NCBI GenBank assembly: GCA_036346275.1 | Contig: CM070720.1 | Span: forward strand, 14,671,278-14,735,277 | Length of the DNA stretch: 64,000 nt | Direction of reading: 5' to 3' | From: Otatea glauca | Lineage: Eukaryota > Streptophyta > Magnoliopsida > Poales > Poaceae | Part shown: one piece after another, positions 23,220 to 34,402 of the stretch | How positions within the stretch are numbered: position 1 is the first letter of the stretch | Layout: every line of letters begins with the position of its first letter | Program-made: the position numbers and the translations under genes | The notes under the pieces: generated by a model | Databases searched by the model: none | Told to the model about the DNA's origin: nothing | The model's input: the letters and a program-made list of their open reading frames with translations, nothing else

Positions 23220-26034
23220 CACTCCTTCGACACACATCAGATATCATAACCATGATGGGTTGGTGGATTCGATGTCGAGGTTTCGCCACCATCACCTTCT
23301 GAACCTACAGGCTATAGGCATTGCTTTGTCTTATGCCCATACTCACCGCACTCAGAACACCTCCTAACAGGGCCACCCACTTCAAATTCATCTTTGTCGT
23401 TGCGAATGCGCGTAGTTTGTGGACGACCAGGCTGCCCTTTTTCACACCTCCGCAAGGTTGGATCCGGTAGATAGATGCGCTCATTTCTATTAATCACAAT
23501 GAAATCACCGTGTGCACGAAAACCACGAAACTCACCAGACTAGGTATGGACAACATGATCCTTCAAGTACAAAGGGTACATGTATTGCGACGTGTTCATC
23601 CCAATTTGCCCACAAGCAGCCATCACAAGTGAGCAAGGAATATGTAGAAGTTTTGGCTCGTTGCAGGTGCATTCACACCAACCAGTGGGTACTTGGCCTA
23701 GATTAACCTCGTGTGTAATAACCGCTGTGTCGATTTCCAATCCACCTTTGCAACGGAGAGTTACCTCGAAGTGGTACTTAGTGATTCTGAAGCTACGCAC
23801 CATATACTGCTAAGCTTTCATAGTTCGTTCCTCTATGTAGGTCATCATCCGCCAACAATACAGTGTTTGCAATGTTGTAGCATGAAGTACAACCTCTACA
23901 TGCCTTTTCTGGAAGTAGGCAACAATGCCGTGCAACATGCCTTCCAGGATGGCCATAAGTGGTAGTGAACGGAGGCCTCTTATGACCCAATTGTAAACCT
24001 CAACTATATTCGTTGTCATGACACCAAACCTGTTCAACACATATCAGTTAGTACAATAACCCCATTTGTTCAACTGCCATAAATATCTTAATTTACTATA
24101 CTAACCTGGCGCCTCTAGTGTCATGGAGCAATGGTCGCTTCTCTAGAGGCTCCGCCTCTATCCAATGCGAGAAACACTTTATGTTCCTTGACGATCATCT
24201 CCTCAAATTAGGAAGATCGAGCTCCCCAAGGGGTGCTAGCCTTTTGGGTGGGCAATCATTCCGCGTAGGTGGTTGTTTCTTCATCTCTTCGATATACTAG
24301 TGTGCTTATCCAACTCGGCCAATAGCGCGTTGAACTTACGTGCCTAAGTCTGTTTGCATAACCTCTTAAATAGGTTTATCAGTTTCTTATTCCTAAACTG
24401 CTTGAAGAAATTTACTCCCAAATATCTCATGCACCACCTGTTCTGCAAGTCACGCCAACGGAATGGCTCATCAATGTCCTCCTGTAGAGTCTTAATTGCC
24501 GAAAGGATACCTTTGTGACGATCATGAATAATGCACACGTTGGACCGATCACCAACTCCCCGACCTTCAGATGTTTGAAAAACCACATCCAGCTATCCCG
24601 GTTCTCACCCTCAACAAATGGAAAGGCCAATGGAAATATGTGGTTCGCATCAACTGCAATGGTCGTTGAAGCTGCCCCTTGTATTTCCCACTCAAAAATG
24701 TACCATCGACACAAAGCAATGGACGGCAGTACCTAAACGACGTAATGCAAGGACCCAATGAAAAAAGCACGATGAAATGTCGAGATCCCATTACCATCTG
24801 CTTCACTTTCTTTGAAAGCGGTGTATGTGCCGTGGTTGGTTTGCTTCAAGACATCAAGCACACGAGGTAGGTTGCAATACGAAGTCTCGTATGTACCAAA
24901 CCTCTTCTCTAATGCATTTTCCTTTGCACGCTAGGCCATCGAGTAACTTATCTGGTACTTAAATATTCTTAAGATTGCTTTTTGAATATACGAAAACTCA
25001 ATGTCCCGCTTCTCAATGATTTCATTGAACATCATGCTAGCAATTAGAGTCACATTCAAGTTGCGGTGTTTCACTAGAACATTTTCTAGTATGCATGTGT
25101 GCTCCTCCACTCGTGATGCAATCCAATACGTCTCGCACTTCGGCTTGTATGCATGAACTCGGAATTCACATCCATCGGTCCTGCACTTCAGTGTGTACCT
25201 ATCTGGCCAGGACAAAAAAACTCGAAACTCTCTCTGCTACGATAGTGCCGACAGCCTCACTGCCAACTTCAATTCAGAATTGTTCGGGAATATTTGATTC
25301 AGCCGAATGGCACTGATACCTTACTCCAAATGCAACTCATGGCCCCACAAAATTTCCATACCAGCTTTGTTTTTCTTGTTTCATTCATCAGGGATGGGTA
25401 CGTCCACTGTCCCAGTACTACCATGCATTTCATCATCATCATCCCCCCTTCCTCATCTTCACCAATGCCAACATCACACTCCAACATTTTAGCTTCATCT
25501 TGCATCGCCATACGTTCCACCCACTCCAAATGATCAACAAGTTGCTTGATCTCCTCCCCTTCATCGGCCCAACCTTCTGCGTTTGCTACATCCCTGTTAT
25601 CATCCCCGCTGCTACCTCAACCGGCACCACTGCCTGAACTTGTTTAGCTGTAGCCGATGTACTGCTCTCACCCACACCACTAATATCCACCTCTTCTTTA
25701 GGGCAAGCCTGCACCAGCATCACACATTCAAGGTGAGATCCCTTGCACCACCTTAACCATTTCCGCCACAAGCATGTCCGATCTACTTTCTTCAACTCCC
25801 ACATAGCCGGGTCACCCTTACTACGCGTGAATAAGATTTGGATGGTAACAGAGTAAACACTTGGATCCAGGGAAAAATATTGGGTCAAGCAAAGCTTTAT
25901 ATCACGAATGCTAACACTTTCAGGGAATGAGTGCTAACCATAGTGATCGGAAAGCTGCTTAAATCAACACTATTCTGCCCAGTTTTTATTTCACCATCAC
26001 TATAATATACCCTAAATTTCACTTGATCCGACAT
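23220..26034 (-). pseudogene. Mutator-like (MULE) transposase, decayed
   Basis: A DDE-type transposase of the MuDR/FAR1-related class. From the start (MSDQVKFRVYYSDGEIKTG, chosen at 26034) it runs through an N-terminal region (25888-25586), the MuDR DNA-binding domain (25215-24931, CRTDGCEFRVHAYKPKC, EEHTC) and the transposase domain (24806-24430). The latter shows GPCITSFRYCRPLLCVDGTF (first catalytic Asp), LAFPFVEGENRDSWMWF, HDRHKGILSAIKTLQ (second Asp) and CMRYLGVNFFKQFRNKKL. An intron fits at 24031-24115. A SWIM zinc finger follows (about 23700-23640, CTCNEPKLLHIPCSL), where the usual final His is Leu, then an intact CX2CX4HX4C knuckle (CSECGEYGHKTKQC) near 23360-23315. Several frameshifts and stops separate the pieces. 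No terminal repeats were identified. Confidence 0.85.
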
Positions 26035-26334
26035 TACTGCGACGATATACACAAAATAAATTTTTAGATCACCACTAACAAGCAATATCGCTAACCTAAA
26101 TTAAACAGCGCTAATTAACTATTCCGCTACCAACACTACAACATTATAATACACATCTAATATTGCTAACCTAAAAGAGAAGCACTAATTAAACTAACTC
26201 TTATATAAACTACAATATTACTATCCCCCGCTAACTAATAAGAGTCATGTAAATTCAAATCTTATGTCTAATTGTATGTGTATCCTACAATGTTTTCCTA
26301 AACAAGTAACAAAAAATATTAAAAAGTTGCGATG

Positions 26335-26475
26335 TTACCTTCTTCCTCTTCTTTCTACCTCCTTCCCTTCCTTCTCTCCCTCCTCTCTCTCCCCCTCTCT
26401 TCCTCCTCTCTCTCCCTCTCCCTCTCCTTCTCCCTCTCTCCCTCTCCCTCTCGTCCTCTCTCTCTTCGCCGGCGC
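26335..26475. repeat. CT-rich microsatellite
   Basis: Nearly pure pyrimidine on the plus strand, mainly TCTCCC/CTCTCT units. GA/CT tracts are common in plant promoters and 5' leaders. Open frames on both strands here are low-complexity artefacts. Confidence 0.9.
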
Positions 26476-26584
26476 GTAGTCCTCTCCCTCCCTCTACCGG
26501 CCGCCTGCGCCTCTCTTTTTTTCCTCTGTTGTTTTCAATCGGCCGGCCGAGCGAGCCGTTTTCAATGCCACAAGTTATTGCCAC

Positions 26585-26647
26585 ACGGTTGGGCAACAAC
26601 TAGTTGTCGCCGTACGGTTCGATGACAACTAGTTGTCTCCCAACCGT
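26585..26647. repeat. 23-bp inverted repeat with ACAACTAGTTGT palindromes
   Basis: Left arm 26585-26607 starts ACGGTTGGGC and ends in ACTAGTTGT; right arm 26625-26647 pairs with it at 21 of 23 positions. Both arms contain the palindrome ACAACTAGTTGT. Related motifs (GTACGGTTCGATGA, GTATGGTTCGGTGA, CATACCGCTTGGCGAA) recur to 26795. It may be a subterminal region of a transposon. Confidence 0.75.
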
Positions 26648-26932
26648 ATGACAAAATATGCCACGTGTCACTCCAGGCTTCGTCGACTCTGCTAATGACG
26701 CAATTAAGGTATTGTCGTCGTATGGTTCGGTGAAAATAGGAACTTCGTCCATCTCCCTGGCAATTAGTCCTATTTCGCCATACCGCTTGGCGAACGAGTA
26801 TTATTTTTGCAAATTTTTTGTTCTGCGTATTATTAAAATGTATTATTAAAAATTGTATTATTAAAAAAATAACCTATTTTCCAACTAACAACAAATGCAG
26901 TGTCAAGTACTAGTACACTGTACACCTCACAT

Positions 26933-27160
26933 CACTACTACAGAAAAGGATATCACAAACGGTTTTCCAAACCGTCTGTAACCATGTGTCAGTGATAATC
27001 GTTGCACATCACTAACGGTTTTTGTACCGTCTGTGAAATAGACATCACAGATGGTTCTAGCACGAATTGTTTTTGATAATAGACATCATAGATGGTTCTA
27101 GCCACGAACCGTCTATGATAACCTGTTATCATAGACGGCAAAGCACTAATTATAACCTGT
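26933..27160. repeat. Left terminus and subterminal repeats of CACTA-2
   Basis: Terminal CACTACTACAG, then repeats in both orientations of (A)TCA(C/T)AGA(C/T)GGTT(C/T), for example 26953-26966, 26972-26982, 27045-27056, 27085-27096 and the complement around 27108-27138. Arrangement as in CACTA elements. Confidence 0.85.
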
Positions 27161-28766
27161 TTTGATCAAAGCTTTGTACTACTATAGTACTATGAATACC
27201 TCGTACTAATCACACATTATAGATTCACATCATAATAGGTGCAAGCAAAGCCAAATTAGCCTTATTAGTATGGATATTAACAAAATAAATGAAGGAGGAC
27301 TAGGTAAGTATGTGAAGTGTAAACTAAATCCAATTAATAACAAACAAATGTTCTCATGGGAAACCAAAATGACACATCCAGGTCAAAATAAGCGAACTAC
27401 AGTAGTACATAGAAAATAAGATCAACTCTGTAACCATGTGTCAATTGGGAAAATATCTCATTCATTCATGTACTTTACCTTGTTCAACCCCAAAGCAACA
27501 TCATTTGTCTTTTAACATATCGAAAACTATTGTCCAAACATTAACCCAACAAAAACAGGAAACAAACTCTATTTACAACAGTTCTGAAACCAGAAATTAA
27601 ATGTTCACAGCTCAAGGTGATAAAACTTTCACCAGTTAGTTAATGCATCATATTATTTTAGACAACAGACCTAGAAGAAAACAATGAAGGATACTCGATA
27701 CTCAATGATTGGCTGACTGCTTATGCATGTCAATGTAAAACAAGACCTACCCCTTTCACATGCTTTTCAAGGCAACGAAAGTTAAGATTTGCCTCGCTGT
27801 GATAATCCATCACACCAAGGCAACGGAAGTTAAGACATACCTCTTTCACATGCTTCATTGAAGAATGGAATAAAAATATTAAGGACCATAGGCAACGAGC
27901 ATATAACCATATAGGTGCAGGGTAAGGTGAAAACAGAATACAAATACATACTTTCTGAATTTAGACCTACTATATGTCATGATAAGGTCATATTTCAATA
28001 TCCATACCCTGATGAAATGTACGGTCATATTTCAATATCCATACTTGCATCGTGTACAAAAACACCCAAATAAGTGAGCATATTCCTAACTTCCCATCAG
28101 AAGTTAACCTGAGTACCTACAAAAGACAAAAGATAAGCAATTAAAATAGAAAAAAATGTATAAAACTTGATGCCAAAATTCTTCAAATAAGACTCGACAA
28201 CAAGTCAACAATATCTACACTGCAGCACTTATAGAATTTAAATTTAACTCAACAAACAATGTATGAACACCAAATTCAATTGAATTTTAGTTACAAAACC
28301 ACAAACCCTAAGCTTATTTCAATTAACTCCCACTAGTAAATTCACCCAAATTCCTTGTCTTCAACAATAAAAGGCTCAAATTAAAACGTAAGAATTCTAT
28401 GCTTGAAACCTACATTTTGCAAGCTCGACCGGAGAACAATGTAAAACCCTGAGAACGTTCAACCTGGGAATTAAATTGTCCATTATCCAAAAGAAAGATT
28501 GCAATGATCAAGTCAAAGTAACTTGTTCAGAGCTACACAGTCATCCATTGTGTCCACCTCTTGCAACATGTCAATATACGTTAGAAGATATATCTAAAAT
28601 TCATTTTCGAACTGGTAGTGACAAAATAACATGTTATAATGAACAAATAAGTACCAAAATCAAATCAGATAATGATTCAACAATTGAAATGCTTAAAATT
28701 TTAGAAATTGCTACAAAACACACCTCCCAATTCTACTTTTATCCCTTGGGAAGTTCCCTAGTAGCA
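27161..28766. other. CACTA-2 non-coding stretch before TNP2
   Basis: AT-rich and without a recognisable gene. Short direct repeats are visible: GGTCATATTTCAATATCCAT at 27987 and 28023, CAAGGCAACG(A/G)AAGTTAAGA near 27768 and 27816, and CTTTCACATGCTT near 27752 and 27843. In CACTA-3 the TNP2 N-terminus lies upstream of the shared homology; here that part is replaced by this unrelated sequence, so the gene lacks its Transpos_assoc domain. Confidence 0.5.
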
Positions 28767-29894
28767 TAATTGTTCTCGGTTACCTCCTTGATGGGAGACG
28801 ATTCCAAACTATTGTTCTCGGGTTGCGATGTGGAATACACCAAGTTGGGTTTGGTCCTTGCATTGTTCAACCTGAAGGCAAAACATCGTTGGACAGATAC
28901 AAATTTCAATACACTTTTAGTTCTTCTATCGGATGTGCTTCCGGAGGGAAACGAATTGCCAACAAGCATTTATGAAGCGAAGAAGTTACTATGTCCCATG
29001 GGAATATAAATAGAAAGGATACATGTATATTCGAATGATTGCATCTTGTATTATAATGCGCATAAGAAATTGCACATTTGCCTATATTGTGGTGTATACT
29101 GGTACAAAAAAAAGGAGAAGTGTAATGGCAAGAAGCGTAAAAGACGAGGCGACGATGATGAAGAGGTCAACAAAGGGGCACCGACCAAGGTATCGTGGTA
29201 CTTGTCCATCATTCCCCATTTGAAGTGGTTGTTTGCAAATTCCAAAGAGGCAAAGTTGTTATGAATCTCAAAAGAAAGATGGCAAGCTGAGACACCCCGC
29301 TGATTCGGCTCAATGGAGAAACATTGATTGGAAACATGAGGAGTTTAGTGTCGAGATGAGGAACATAGATTTGGATTGAGTATCGATGGAATGAATCTGT
29401 TTAGTAATGTGAGCAGTCATCACAACATGTGGCCAGTTTTGTTGCGTATCTACAATCTCCCTCCTTGGTTGTTTATAAAGCGAAAGTATATAATTATGTC
29501 GTTACTAATCTCGGGACCAAAACAAACAAAAAATGATATGTATGTGTACCTAGCACGATTGATTGATGATTTGGTAAAATTATGGAATAAGGGGGTCATG
29601 GTGTGGGATGCATACAAAAGAGAGAACTTCACCCAACAGGTTATGATATTTTACACCATAAATGATTTCCTGTCCCTTGGTAATTTGGCGGGCTATAATA
29701 CGAAAGGAGCAAAAGCATGTCCTATTTATGAAGAGGAGACTGAGAGCTTATAGCTATCGAATTCCAAAAAAATTGTGTACATGGGTAATTGTAGGTTTCT
29801 ACCTCGAAGTCATCGATATCGTAAGATAGATGAAAATTTTGATGGGACGAGAGAACTTCATTCAGCCCCGCAGCCTATGAGTGGAAGGCAAGTA

Positions 29895-29899
29895 TATTC
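29895..29899. repeat. Target site duplication of copia solo LTR (left)
   Basis: TATTC, repeated exactly at 31271-31275. In CACTA-3 the uninterrupted gene has a single TATTC here (57049-57053), confirming the pre-insertion site. Confidence 0.95.
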
Positions 29900-31270
29900 T
29901 GTTAGGGTTATGCCCTTGAGAAAATTATTTAGATGATTGTAACATGACTATGTTTATGAATAATAATATGATTATTGGTCCAATGAATGTATATCATTGT
30001 ATTGATCAACAAGTATGTGACTTGCTTATGAAGCTCTTTACTTATTGATGTAATTCGATAAATATCTCTGATCGGATATCATCGTATAGGACAACGATGA
30101 ATAGATCAGTACATGTAGTGATCGATGATCATGCTTAATAGATCATGGGATATGGAGATATCATCTATACATTGTGGACGCATGTTAAAGAACATGGGTT
30201 AGATAGACCCGCCATGGGACACTGCGAGAATGTTACATTCTTATGTGTCATCAGTGTATCTCATACATAATAGATGTATGATCCTTAGAATTGAGATTGT
30301 CATATTCGCTACATGTGTAATAGTTTTCCTTGGGGCTATCAAACACTACTTCCTAACCGGATAGTTATAAAGGTAGCTTTCATGTTTACTATGAAACGTG
30401 CAGAGGGAAGTGAGCAGTCAATATGGAATTTGCTACTCTAATGAAATGAAGATATATGACAAGGCCACTCTTGTGATATGATTAAGGAGGTGCATGGACA
30501 TACCGTGATTGTGGAGTCAATCACAACTTATTAATATATCACGGATACGAGAGATGGATTGAATCATCAAAGGATGACAAGCTTCTCGCCTTGAGTTCAA
30601 TCTTCATATACTTGGCAAAGGGATTATTACATGAGTACTTTTGATAGGTTCTGTCCGATTTGATCACAGTATGTTTGGGAGTTGGCATGCTTTTCAAGGA
30701 GCCGCTACCAACTACTGGATTGAAAAGGAGTTTTTCGAATCCATGTCCAAATGTATGTGAACCTGCAGGGTCACACACTTAATGGGCTGGGATGCATTAA
30801 TTTGGATTGGATCCGTAATTAATGGACCTCGTGGGCTTAGCACACTAATGGGCCCTGGTTTAGGGTTTCATCTTGTGGCTATATAAGGAGTGGAGGAGGG
30901 TGGGCGCAGGCTGTGCTTTCCACAGTTTAGAAGTGTTTCACCCGAAACCCTAGCCTCCTCCTCTCTCTGCCCCTACCGAGCGACCAGGTGCTTGCACACC
31001 GACGCACGTCGTTCCATCCCCAGATGTGTGGACTATTGCGGTGACGCTGCTGCGACTGCGACGTGGGAGGACAATTCACAGTGAGGCGAGGACGATCCAC
31101 TCCATCGACGCAACGACTGCGGCAAGGACGATCCACTACATCGACGCGTGAAGGATTCTGCAATTGCGCGTCTACTGGTAATCTAATCTATGATCCCCTT
31201 CTTGAGAGTAGCTTTCTGGCTATGCGGTAGATTTTTTTTGTGCTAGCGTAGCATACCGCGTTCCTCTTCA
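29900..31270 (+). mobile_element. Copia solo LTR in CACTA-2 TNP2
   Basis: 1,371 bp, TGTTAGGGTTATGCC...CTCTTCA, flanked by TATTC. It is the same family as the 5' LTR of the copia element at 57336-58690, matching along the whole length. A single LTR with intact duplication is the normal product of recombination between the two LTRs of a full element. The start (TGTTA..TTATGCCCTTGAGG) resembles BARE/Angela-type LTRs of grasses; that assignment is from memory. Confidence 0.95.
30879..30888 (+). promoter_or_regulatory. TATA box of the copia solo LTR
   Basis: CTATATAAGG, followed about 30-40 bp later by pyrimidine-rich leader sequence; the same box is at 58308-58317 in the full element. Confidence 0.7.
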
Positions 31271-31275
31271 TATTC
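31271..31275. repeat. Target site duplication of copia solo LTR (right)
   Basis: TATTC, matching 29895-29899. Confidence 0.95.
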
Positions 31276-31497
31276 ACGCGTGGAGGATATCGATGTTCAG
31301 TATGGAAAGAGCCATAAATCTATTCGTCTCAGGACCATTTGGAAGAAGAGGTCGATATTTTGGGATTTAGCATACTAGAAGGAGTTAGATGTCCGCCATT
31401 GTACTGATTTCAGGCCCAAGATTGCAGTGATAGAGGAGGATATCACCACTCTTGGGCAAACACGGATATCATTCATCAAGTGGCCCACAACGAGAGT

Positions 31498-33143
31498 TGT
31501 AACATCCCAATTTTTGTATTTTATATATTTACTGAGAATTTTATATTTTTGTGATCTTTTTGGAATTTATTTGAATTAAGCCTTTGTTAAAACTATTTAA
31601 ATATTAGAAAAGGCTCGAAAAACGTTTAAAACCCAAGTGGGCCGAAACCCTAGTAGCCCAAGCCAAACAAACCTGCGTCGCCAGCCCAACCCACTACGCG
31701 GCCTGTTTAGCCCAATCCACCGCAAACTCTAGTTTTTAAGATCTGAGCCATTCGATTGGGATCGTGTGGTTGAGATGTTGCCACATAGTCGCGCGTTGTG
31801 AGCCGTTGGATCTTAGACACGTGGAGGGTCACAGGCATTTTCACCGCGGATTTCACATTGAACACACCTTTCGAGTTGCCTATTTAAGACGCTGCCATGC
31901 GCATTGAGTGCCTCGTGTTGCGCTGTCCTTTTTGCCCCACTCCTCGACGTTCGAGCCACCGCTGTCTGTGTGCAACTGCTCGCCAGAGTTGCCGTGTGCA
32001 CCCTTGGTCTTTGAGTTCTTGCGTCACCGTCGAGCCATAACCGCTGTGTCCGAGGGTAGATCTGAGGATGTCGCAACGATATGCTCTAGATTCAAGCCAA
32101 CCCGAAGCAAATCCATAGTTGTTCGGCCGTGTCGAGTGCCTTCATCCTTAGTGCCGGTAAGCCGCTGCTAGTTCACCACCGTTCCTCACTTGCTCTCCAC
32201 CGTTAGATCCAGAGTGGACACGCGATATCTAACCACGTGTAGTGCAGGATCCACCGTGATGAGGACATCACTCTTTTAGATATGCACATACATCATGGTC
32301 CTATGACAAGAGCTTGTGCACATAAATTAAATCATGAGGTTAGCTCGTTTCTCGCTGTTCATAATTATGATATTGAGGATGGGATGCTACTAAATATTTG
32401 TGATGTTTTACTACTTAGAAACAAGGGAGAAGCACCTCCACACAACCACATCCCCAGCTAGACTCCACCCTTGCCATGCCAAATCATGCTGGACTCCATG
32501 TCGTACAAAATTTGGGCTTTGTGTTCAGTTCGAAGTCAGCAAATAGAACTATCTCCCTCATACAGAGTTCAATTGAGGATTTCTTATGCTTGTTAGAAAG
32601 ATAACGATGAGATCTTTCCAATGGATCTAGTCCCAACCCCAGATTCATTGTGGATCATCTGTAATCATCGAAACAATATATCATATTGCTGTTTTGGGCT
32701 GTTTCGAGCCTTGTAAGTGTGTGGGGCTCCAAGCCCAGGTTGTGTGCGCCCCCATAGCCGCACACAACCCTAGCCACCACCTCCCTATCATATATTCAGT
32801 AGCTTCCACCTTAGACACTCGGGTTTTGCTTAGATTACAACTAGATAATCTGTTAGTTTTTCGCCATACATTGGTTTGTAGAACCCCAACTCGTGTGCTT
32901 AATATTATTCGCAATTTCAGATTGCATCTTCTACATTCTTGCTTGTGTTCTCAATTTGCATGTAGGGATAAGCCTTCTTGGTGAGGTCAACCGTGTTTGT
33001 GCATGGTTGATAACAAAAGGAGCCGTGGTGTAGCGATTGCAAGGTTCGAATCAGTTCTGATTGGAAGTCGGATCATCAACATCGAGTTCTCCACATATCG
33101 ATTTAGTACTATATGTCGGAAGATCGGGCCACCGTCTCCATCA
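31498..33143 (+). repeat. gypsy-2 5' LTR
   Basis: 1,646 bp from TGTAACATCCC to CTCCATCA. The right edge is placed by the following PBS. A TATA-like TATTTAAG lies at 31881-31888. No second copy exists in the window, so the edges rest on TG...CA and the PBS only. Confidence 0.7.
31881..31888 (+). promoter_or_regulatory. Candidate TATA box of gypsy-2 LTR
   Basis: TATTTAAG, followed by GACGCTGCC, in an otherwise GC-balanced context; position within the LTR fits a promoter. Confidence 0.45.
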
Positions 33144-33159
33144 AGTTGTATAAGAGCCT
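33144..33159 (+). promoter_or_regulatory. Primer-binding site of gypsy-2 (degenerate)
   Basis: AGTTGTATAAGAGCCT resembles the initiator-Met PBS TGGTATCAGAGCC with two or three changes. It sets the LTR edge. Confidence 0.6.
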
Positions 33160-34402
33160 CAGTTGCCCGATAGGTAATTCTTGTATCCCCACTTTTGTTT
33201 TGCCATCATCCTAGAGTCCAGAAAAATTGCCCCACAAAAAGTTCCACATCGATTCCCCTGTCCTATAACCCTTTGTGCCTTTGCAATTTTCGTTTTCAGT
33301 TTCTCTTTGTTGAATTTGTGTGCATCGTCATCGTCTTGTTGCTAGTTTGAAGTCGTGATCCTAGTTTCTAGTTGTTCCCTTCTGTTGCCCTTGTCCTTGT
33401 TTGCACCGCGAGTCATCCCACCACCGCTAACCCCCAAAACTGAACAGAGTCCTACTCGGTTTGCCCCTGCCACCGCCTTGAGTTATATATTCTGCTCAGC
33501 AAGCCCTAGATAGGTCGTGAGCCGCCTTGTGTCAATTTCCCTGCACCACTAACCACCCTTTTTCACTCGCGATCCTATTGCTATTTTAGCCCTAACTAGA
33601 AGAAAGAAGTGAAGTTGCAGGCAATTCTAGATTGTGTAGTGTTCAGTAAAACTGGCATAATTTTTGCATACAAACTCCGATTGTGGTGTACTTTTTTTGT
33701 TTTGAAGAGGACGACGAGGCACATAAAAAAAACAAGTCTTTAGACCTGTACAATTTTTTACCCTCAAATTTGGCCTCTAAGACCGAGTTCTAGACCCATA
33801 AGTTTGTTGTGCTGTTTTTGCCATTTTTCGGTCATCTGTTCAACGATCTCTCTCATTCCAAAATGTGAGATTTTTGTTTATCCTTTGAGTTAAAAGAAAG
33901 AAAAGTTAAAAAAAGGCAAGTGCAAAAAAACAAGAAAAAAAATCCGCGCTGAAAAAAAAGCAGAGAGAAGAAAAGAAGGAAAAAGTGGGAAAGAGAAGAA
34001 GATAATAAGATTGCTTGCATCCTTTGAGTCCTATGTGCTTTGATATATCCCTTGCTAGGTTGAAGTAGTTCTAGAAACACGTTTATACCAACAACTGTGA
34101 CAACTACGTTGGACATTTATTTAGCTTGCTAATCTGATTTCAATATTGCTTATTCCTTACTACTAAATATTGCCTTTCGAGCTCCACATACTTCTTATCA
34201 GTTCAGGTTCTCCTTTGCAATCGCATCACTCATGCTCCAGTCATGGTATCATGAACCAGCCACCGGTTGTATCACCAGCTGTTTTGTTAAGAACATTTGT
34301 AAGGGTGTGGTAAGACACTTGAGAGTGCGTGATTCCACCTTCCACCACTTAGTTAGTTGATAGGGACAATACTATTGTGTTTTATTTTGTCTTCTAATTA
34401 CA
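33160..34402 (+). other. gypsy-2 untranslated leader
   Basis: No coding sequence recognised. It includes an A-rich purine run (about 33885-34010, AAAAGAAAG-type) and T-rich stretches. The purine run opens a low-complexity frame on the other strand that is not a gene. Confidence 0.5.

Larger units (their letters stand above)
26035..26932. other. MULE upstream region
   Basis: No coding sequence supported. It holds AT-rich leader (26090-26330), a CT-rich run (26335-26475), a 23-bp inverted repeat (26585-26647) and an AT-rich tail with TATTATTAAAA repeats (26825-26870) up to CACTA-2. It is probably the promoter and terminal region of the MULE on its right side. Confidence 0.5.
28767..31490 (+). 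pseudogene. TNP2-like transposase of CACTA-2, split by a solo LTR
   Basis: Homology begins near 28767 inside TNP2 (SGCDVEYTKLGLVLALFNLK, LLSDVLPEGNELPTSIYEAK) and continues as YSNDCILYYNAHKKLHICL, VSWYLSIIPHLKWLFA, then 29376-29753 (IYNLPPWLFIKRKYIIMSLL, DVYLARLIDDLVKLW-type core, VMIFYTINDFLSLGNLAGY). The gene is interrupted at 29900 by a 1.37 kb solo LTR and resumes at 31276 (RVEDIDVQYGK). About 110 bp present in CACTA-3 (57184-57293) are missing at 31407-31410. The N-terminal domain is absent, there are multiple stops, and the 3' part is lost at 31498. Not functional. Confidence 0.8.
26933..31497 (+). mobile_element. CACTA-2, left part, interrupted
   Basis: Left end CACTACTACAGAAAAGG at 26933, followed by subterminal repeats, a non-coding stretch and a TNP2 pseudogene (28767-29899 and 31276-31490). 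A copia solo LTR is inserted at 29900-31270 and the element is cut at 31498 by gypsy-2. No right end is found in the window, so the remainder has been lost or moved by later events. Its TNP2 is closely similar to that of CACTA-3 (54150 on), so both belong to one group. Confidence 0.8.

Noticed and set aside
26285..26625. Arg/Glu-rich and Ser/Leu-rich frames
   Set aside because: Produced by the CT microsatellite; low complexity on both strands.
28476..28769. 97-codon frame before CACTA-2 TNP2
   Set aside because: No family motif and AT-rich composition; homology to TNP2 begins only after it.
33853..34116. Phe/Leu-rich frame on the minus strand
   Set aside because: Translation of a poly-purine run in the gypsy-2 leader.
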